From Burkholderiales bacterium (GTDB lineage: Bacteria; Pseudomonadota; Gammaproteobacteria; Burkholderiales; Casimicrobiaceae), in contig JAIRJZ010000023.1 in the NCBI GenBank assembly GCA_031260355.1, forward strand, positions 1 to 32,677: a stretch of DNA of 32,677 bases, in the 5' to 3' direction. The notes beneath the pieces are model-generated. The model had not been told where the DNA came from. It saw only the letters and a program-made list of their open reading frames with translations, and ran no database searches. Of this stretch, positions 29,903 to 32,677 are shown piece after piece (positions within the stretch are counted from its first letter, which is position 1; every line of letters starts with the position of its first letter). A program made the position numbers and the translations under genes.

Positions 29903-31357
29903 ATGTTCGATAACCTTTCTTTTTCCCGACTCCGCCCGCTGATTTTGTGTCTGGCAATGGGTATTGTTGCGACCGCCGCCGCGCAACCCGCTGTTCCCGC
30001 TGAGACGGTCAGTCGCGCCGAAGACCGCCAGGCGGTGGCGGTGACGATCTACAACGAATCGCTGGCGCTGATCCGCGAAGAACGCGAGGTGACGTTGAAC
30101 GCCGGACGCAACCTGCTGGCGCTGCGCGAAGTCTCGGGACGGATCAAACCGGAAACGGCGAGTCTGCGCAGCCTGTCCGGCGCGAGACTGACCTTGCTCG
30201 AACAAAACTTCGATTTCGATTTGCTGACGCCGCAAAAACTGCTCGACAAATATGTCGGTAAAACCGTTACCGTGGTGCGCTTCAACGAAACGAGCGACAG
30301 AGAAACCCGCGAACAGGCGACGGTGCTCGCCAACAACCAAGGTACCGTGCTGCGATACGCCGACCGGATCGAAACGAATCTGCCTGCCAACGCCCGCATC
30401 GTTTACAGCGATGTCCCGGCGACGCTGCGCGACCGGCCGACGCTGGTCGTCGATCTCGATAGCGATAAAAGCGGCAAGCAGCGCACGGAACTGTCGTACC
30501 TGTCTGGCGGCCTGTCGTGGAAAGCCGATTACGTTGCCGCGCTCGCCGACGATGAAAAAACGCTGGATCTCGCCGGGTGGGTGACGCTGACCAACAAGAG
30601 CGGTGCCGCTTATGAGAACGCCAAACTGCAACTCGTCGCCGGCGACGTCAACCGTGTTCGTGAAGAGTTTGCCCCTGTGATGGCGGCGGCTCCCATGGAG
30701 ATGATGAGAGAAGCGGCAGTCCCGATGGCGCGCGAAGAACTGTTCGAATACCACCTCTACACGCTGGGGCGGACGACAACGCTGCGCGACCAGCAGACCA
30801 AGCAAGTGGCGTTGCTGTCGGCGGCGCAGGTGCCGGTGAAGAAAGAATACCGGATGGAGGGTGCGCGGCACTGGTACTACGAAGAAAGCAAAGCCCCGGA
30901 GCGCGGCGACAAACGCGGCGTCGAGGTGTTCATCGAGTTTGCCAACAAAGACGGCGATCTCGGTCAGCCGTTGCCGAAGGGCACCGTGCGCGTGTACAAG
31001 AAAGACAAGGAAGGGCGGCCGCTCTTCATCGGCGAAGACCGGATCGACCACACGCCGAAGAATGAGCAGGTGCGACTGAAACTCGGCAAGGCGTTCGACA
31101 TTACCGGCAACTGGAAGCGCACCGCTTTTTCGCGCATCTCCAAACGGATGTTCGAACAGGAAATCACCATCGAACTGTCGAACGCCAAGGATACGCCGGT
31201 GATCGTGCGCGTCGTCGAACCGGTGCCGGGCGATTGGAAGGTGATGAAGGAAAGCCACCCGCACATCAAGTCGAGCGCCAGTTCGGCGATGTGGGACATT
31301 CCGGTGCCGGCGGACGGCAAGAGTACGCTGAAATACCGGATACGCACCGAGTGGTAG
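29903..31357 (+). CDS. DUF4139 exported protein
   Basis: This 484-residue protein has a signal peptide (basic RLRP, hydrophobic LILCLAMGIVATAAA, cleavage after AAA/AQ near residue 27). The mature part is rich in beta strands: VAVTIYNESLALIREEREV, TASLRSLSGARLTLLEQNFDFD, YLSGGLSWKADYVAALADDEK (residues 197-217), a central EYHLYTLGRTTTLRDQQTKQVALL segment, and a C-terminal EQEITIELSNAKDTPVIVRVVEPVPGDW. These are standard for the DUF4139 family, whose function is not established; an envelope or cell-surface beta-protein is likely. ATG 29903 has TGGAG upstream; an upstream in-frame start at 29843 would add 20 residues before the signal. It follows the RDD gene after 103 bp and overlaps the next start by 7 bp. 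Confidence 0.82.
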   Translation: MFDNLSFSRLRPLILCLAMGIVATAAAQPAVPAETVSRAEDRQAVAVTIYNESLALIREEREVTLNAGRNLLALREVSGRIKPETASLRSLSGARLTLLEQNFDFDLLTPQKLLDKYVGKTVTVVRFNETSDRETREQATVLANNQGTVLRYADRIETNLPANARIVYSDVPATLRDRPTLVVDLDSDKSGKQRTELSYLSGGLSWKADYVAALADDEKTLDLAGWVTLTNKSGAAYENAKLQLVAGDVNRVREEFAPVMAAAPMEMMREAAVPMAREELFEYHLYTLGRTTTLRDQQTKQVALLSAAQVPVKKEYRMEGARHWYYEESKAPERGDKRGVEVFIEFANKDGDLGQPLPKGTVRVYKKDKEGRPLFIGEDRIDHTPKNEQVRLKLGKAFDITGNWKRTAFSRISKRMFEQEITIELSNAKDTPVIVRVVEPVPGDWKVMKESHPHIKSSASSAMWDIPVPADGKSTLKYRIRTEW

Positions 31358-32178
31358 AAAGCAGCGCGCCGCCGGAACCGACCTCCGCGCTCGCCGACGA
31401 GATCGGGGCGGTGCTGCTGGCGCGGCTGGCGTCGTTGGCGATAGCGACGCCGCGACGCATCGCGTGCGTTGGCGTGACAGCTCCCGCAGCGTTGCGGACA
31501 CGGTATCCCGACGCTGTGTGGGCGAATGTGGCTGTAGCGAGTTTGGTTCAAATGCGTACACTTTTTACCCCTCTCCCTCAAGGGGAAGGGTGCCCCGATA
31601 CAAACCCCCGTCCGCCTTCGGCGGCCACCCCCTTTGAAAAGGGGGCAGAGCACGGCTCGCCATCGCAGGAATATATTCATTCAGATCAGAGCGGTTCTAA
31701 TGGTGCTGCTGCCGATTTGGTTTTGGGAATGCCCGGAACTACTCCCTACACGCCGACGATGTTCCACGACATCAAGAACGCGCTGGCGGACGGCGGCGTG
31801 TTTCTTTTCGCGACGCTGGGGCCGCAAACCTTGCTGCCGTTGCAGCCGCTGTGTTCATCGCTGACGACTCCGCATGATTTTGCATCTTGGCCGACGCTGG
31901 TCGATCTGGGCGATGCGCTGGTGGCCGCCGGTTTGGCGAAGCCGGTACTCGACCGCGAAATCCTGACCTTCACTTACGACACTGCTGATGCCGCGCTCGC
32001 CGAGTTGGCGCGTGACGGCTGGTTTGACGCTGCGAGAGGCGCCGCATCGTGCACTGCGGAGGCCGCGCGCGCACTGACCGCCGATGACGGTTCAGCAGCG
32101 GTGCCGTTCGAGATTCTCTACGGCGTGGCCTGGAATACGGCGCCCGCTGCTTGGCAACCGCTGCACTTTCTTCGCTGA
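31351..32178 (+). pseudogene. BioC-like methyltransferase relic with an in-frame repeat insert
   Basis: The frame opens at GTG 31351, which overlaps the DUF4139 stop by 7 bp, and encodes 275 residues. The C-terminal half is BioC-like (malonyl-ACP methyltransferase of biotin synthesis): FHDIKNALADGGVFLFATLG (139-158), TLVDLGDALVAAGLAKPVLD and REILTFTYD. The N-terminal SAM motif I (normally VLDLGCGTG) is degraded to IACVGVTAPA. Residues about 64-118 (QMRTLFTPLPQGEG..., ending DQSGSNG) derive from a repeat element: bases 31542-31566 match 19843-19867, and 31602-31645 match 16270-16314. No stop codon results. In betaproteobacteria a BioC-type gene often adjoins comF, which fits the context. The product could still fold, but loss of SAM binding makes methyltransferase activity unlikely, so it is called a relic. 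Confidence 0.66.
31542..31690 (+). repeat. Repeat element inside the BioC-like reading frame
   Basis: TTTGGTTCAAATGCGTACAC, continuing CTTTTT (31542-31566), is the inverted counterpart of the end at 19843-19867 (24/25). The interior 31602-31645 matches 16270-16314 at 40 of 44 aligned positions with one gap. It has CCCCTCTCCCTCAAGGGGAA and CCGTCCGCCTTCGGCGGCC palindromes. The right boundary near 31690 is approximate. The element preserves the frame, so it is translated as about 50 residues. Confidence 0.6.
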
Positions 32179-32677
32179 CTGAAAACAAAGCGGCGAAGCG
32201 GCGATGGAAAAAGGGTAGCGCGGAGGGCGCGCCCTTCCCGTCCGCAAGCGGACGAGGGGTTGAATTGGCGCCAATCAAGCGCAGATTCGACTGGCGGCCT
32301 GATGATTTGAACCATGAAAAGCACGAACGGGCCGTGCAATCGGTAAACAAACTTTCTGGATTCCGGCTTTCGCCGGAATGACGAGGTTATCTACCGTTTT
32401 CCCCAATAGCCGCAATTTTTCCCAATAGCCGCAAGGGTTCTTTACTCAACCGCTGGCTTTGCCTATTGCGCTTCACCTTTCTCCGTCATTCCGGCGAAAG
32501 CCGGAATCCAAAATGCGCTTATTTATAGTGAGCGGCCTAAAAATGGAGTATTAAGGAACCTCTGAAAAACCCTTCCTGTCATTCTGCGCGTAGCGAAGCG
32601 AAGTCGCAGAATCCAGACGCCGCGTGGATCCTGCGACTTCGCGCAGGATGACAAGCGGGGGATAGCAGGGTTGTTCA
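32179..32677. repeat. 499-bp tail of the window: several repeat families, no gene
   Basis: From left to right there is a CCCGTCCGCAAGCGGACG palindrome at about 32239-32256 and the TTCCGGC element at 32356-32383 in reverse. Next comes the tandem word CCCAATAGCCGCAA at 32402-32415 and 32421-32434 (period 19). The TTCCGGC element recurs at 32484-32510 in direct orientation. Last are two stems, ATTCTGCG/CGCAGAAT (32581-32588/32605-32612) and ATCCTGCG/CGCAGGAT (32628-32635/32642-32649). The only longer ORF (32151-32381) is composed of repeat translation and is not accepted. Confidence 0.65.

Noticed and set aside
29858-31561. 567-aa antisense ORF over the DUF4139 gene
   Set aside because: Its length comes from high third-position GC. 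It is Arg/His/Gln-rich, with no domain, while the sense strand has a signal peptide and family motifs.
32151-32381. 76-aa ORF at the end of the window
   Set aside because: It overlaps the 3' end of the BioC-like gene and runs into known repeats.

Overview
This looks like a stretch of a Gram-negative, GC-rich betaproteobacterial chromosome. The basis is lipopolysaccharide core genes (waaA, a waaC-like heptosyltransferase), a Prc/CtpA protease directly after phosphoglycerate mutase, the trmL-comF neighbourhood, Tat and lipoprotein export signals, and intergenic palindromes of types common in this class. The genus cannot be set from the sequence alone. No rRNA, tRNA, CRISPR array or complete insertion sequence was seen.

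Layout. (1) 1-2871: the 3' end of gpmI, then a periplasmic carboxy-terminal protease, closed by a strong hairpin, with a convergent YbaK-type deacylase. (2) 2872-5300: a promoter region with nested palindromes, one of FNR/CRP type, followed by a tetraheme cytochrome lipoprotein and a Tat-exported FAD reductase. Together they form a split flavocytochrome c for anaerobic respiration. (3) 5301-6931: a fragment that looks like the 3' end of an SPFH/slipin gene, then an RtcB RNA ligase. (4) 6944-14814: a cyanophycin locus. Two cyanophycin synthetase genes (cphA2-like then cphA1-like) run leftward. Divergent from them are an ABC exporter with an extra N-terminal zinc-ribbon module and an overlapping DUF1854 gene. 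(5) 14942-19641: waaA, a 558-bp repeat-rich gap, a waaC-like gene, a divergent WaaE-type glycosyltransferase and an overlapping UDP-glucuronate 4-epimerase-like gene. (6) 19913-24992: a metallo-beta-lactamase-fold hydrolase, a RelE/Xre toxin-antitoxin pair with a near-consensus and possibly leaderless promoter, and immediately rmlBACD for dTDP-L-rhamnose. (7) 25174-28340: tag, a YeaQ/YmgE-type membrane protein, a GNAT acetyltransferase, trmL and comF. (8) 28471-32178: a zinc-ribbon/RDD membrane protein with a pilin-like C-terminus, a DUF4139 exported protein, and a BioC-like methyltransferase relic that carries a repeat element in frame. The tail, 32179-32677, holds only repeats.

How the genes work together. 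The cphA genes make the nitrogen reserve polymer cyanophycin, and the divergent ABC/DUF1854 pair is placed as an accessory transport or export unit of unknown substrate. The waa, glycosyltransferase, epimerase and rml genes form a broad surface-polysaccharide region. Short palindromic repeats fill most intergenic gaps. They supply or overlap the stop codons of at least two genes, and one copy has become coding sequence inside the BioC-like gene. The most unusual items are the cyanophycin-linked ABC/DUF1854 unit, the RDD-pilin fusion, and the repeat-derived insert in the BioC-like protein.
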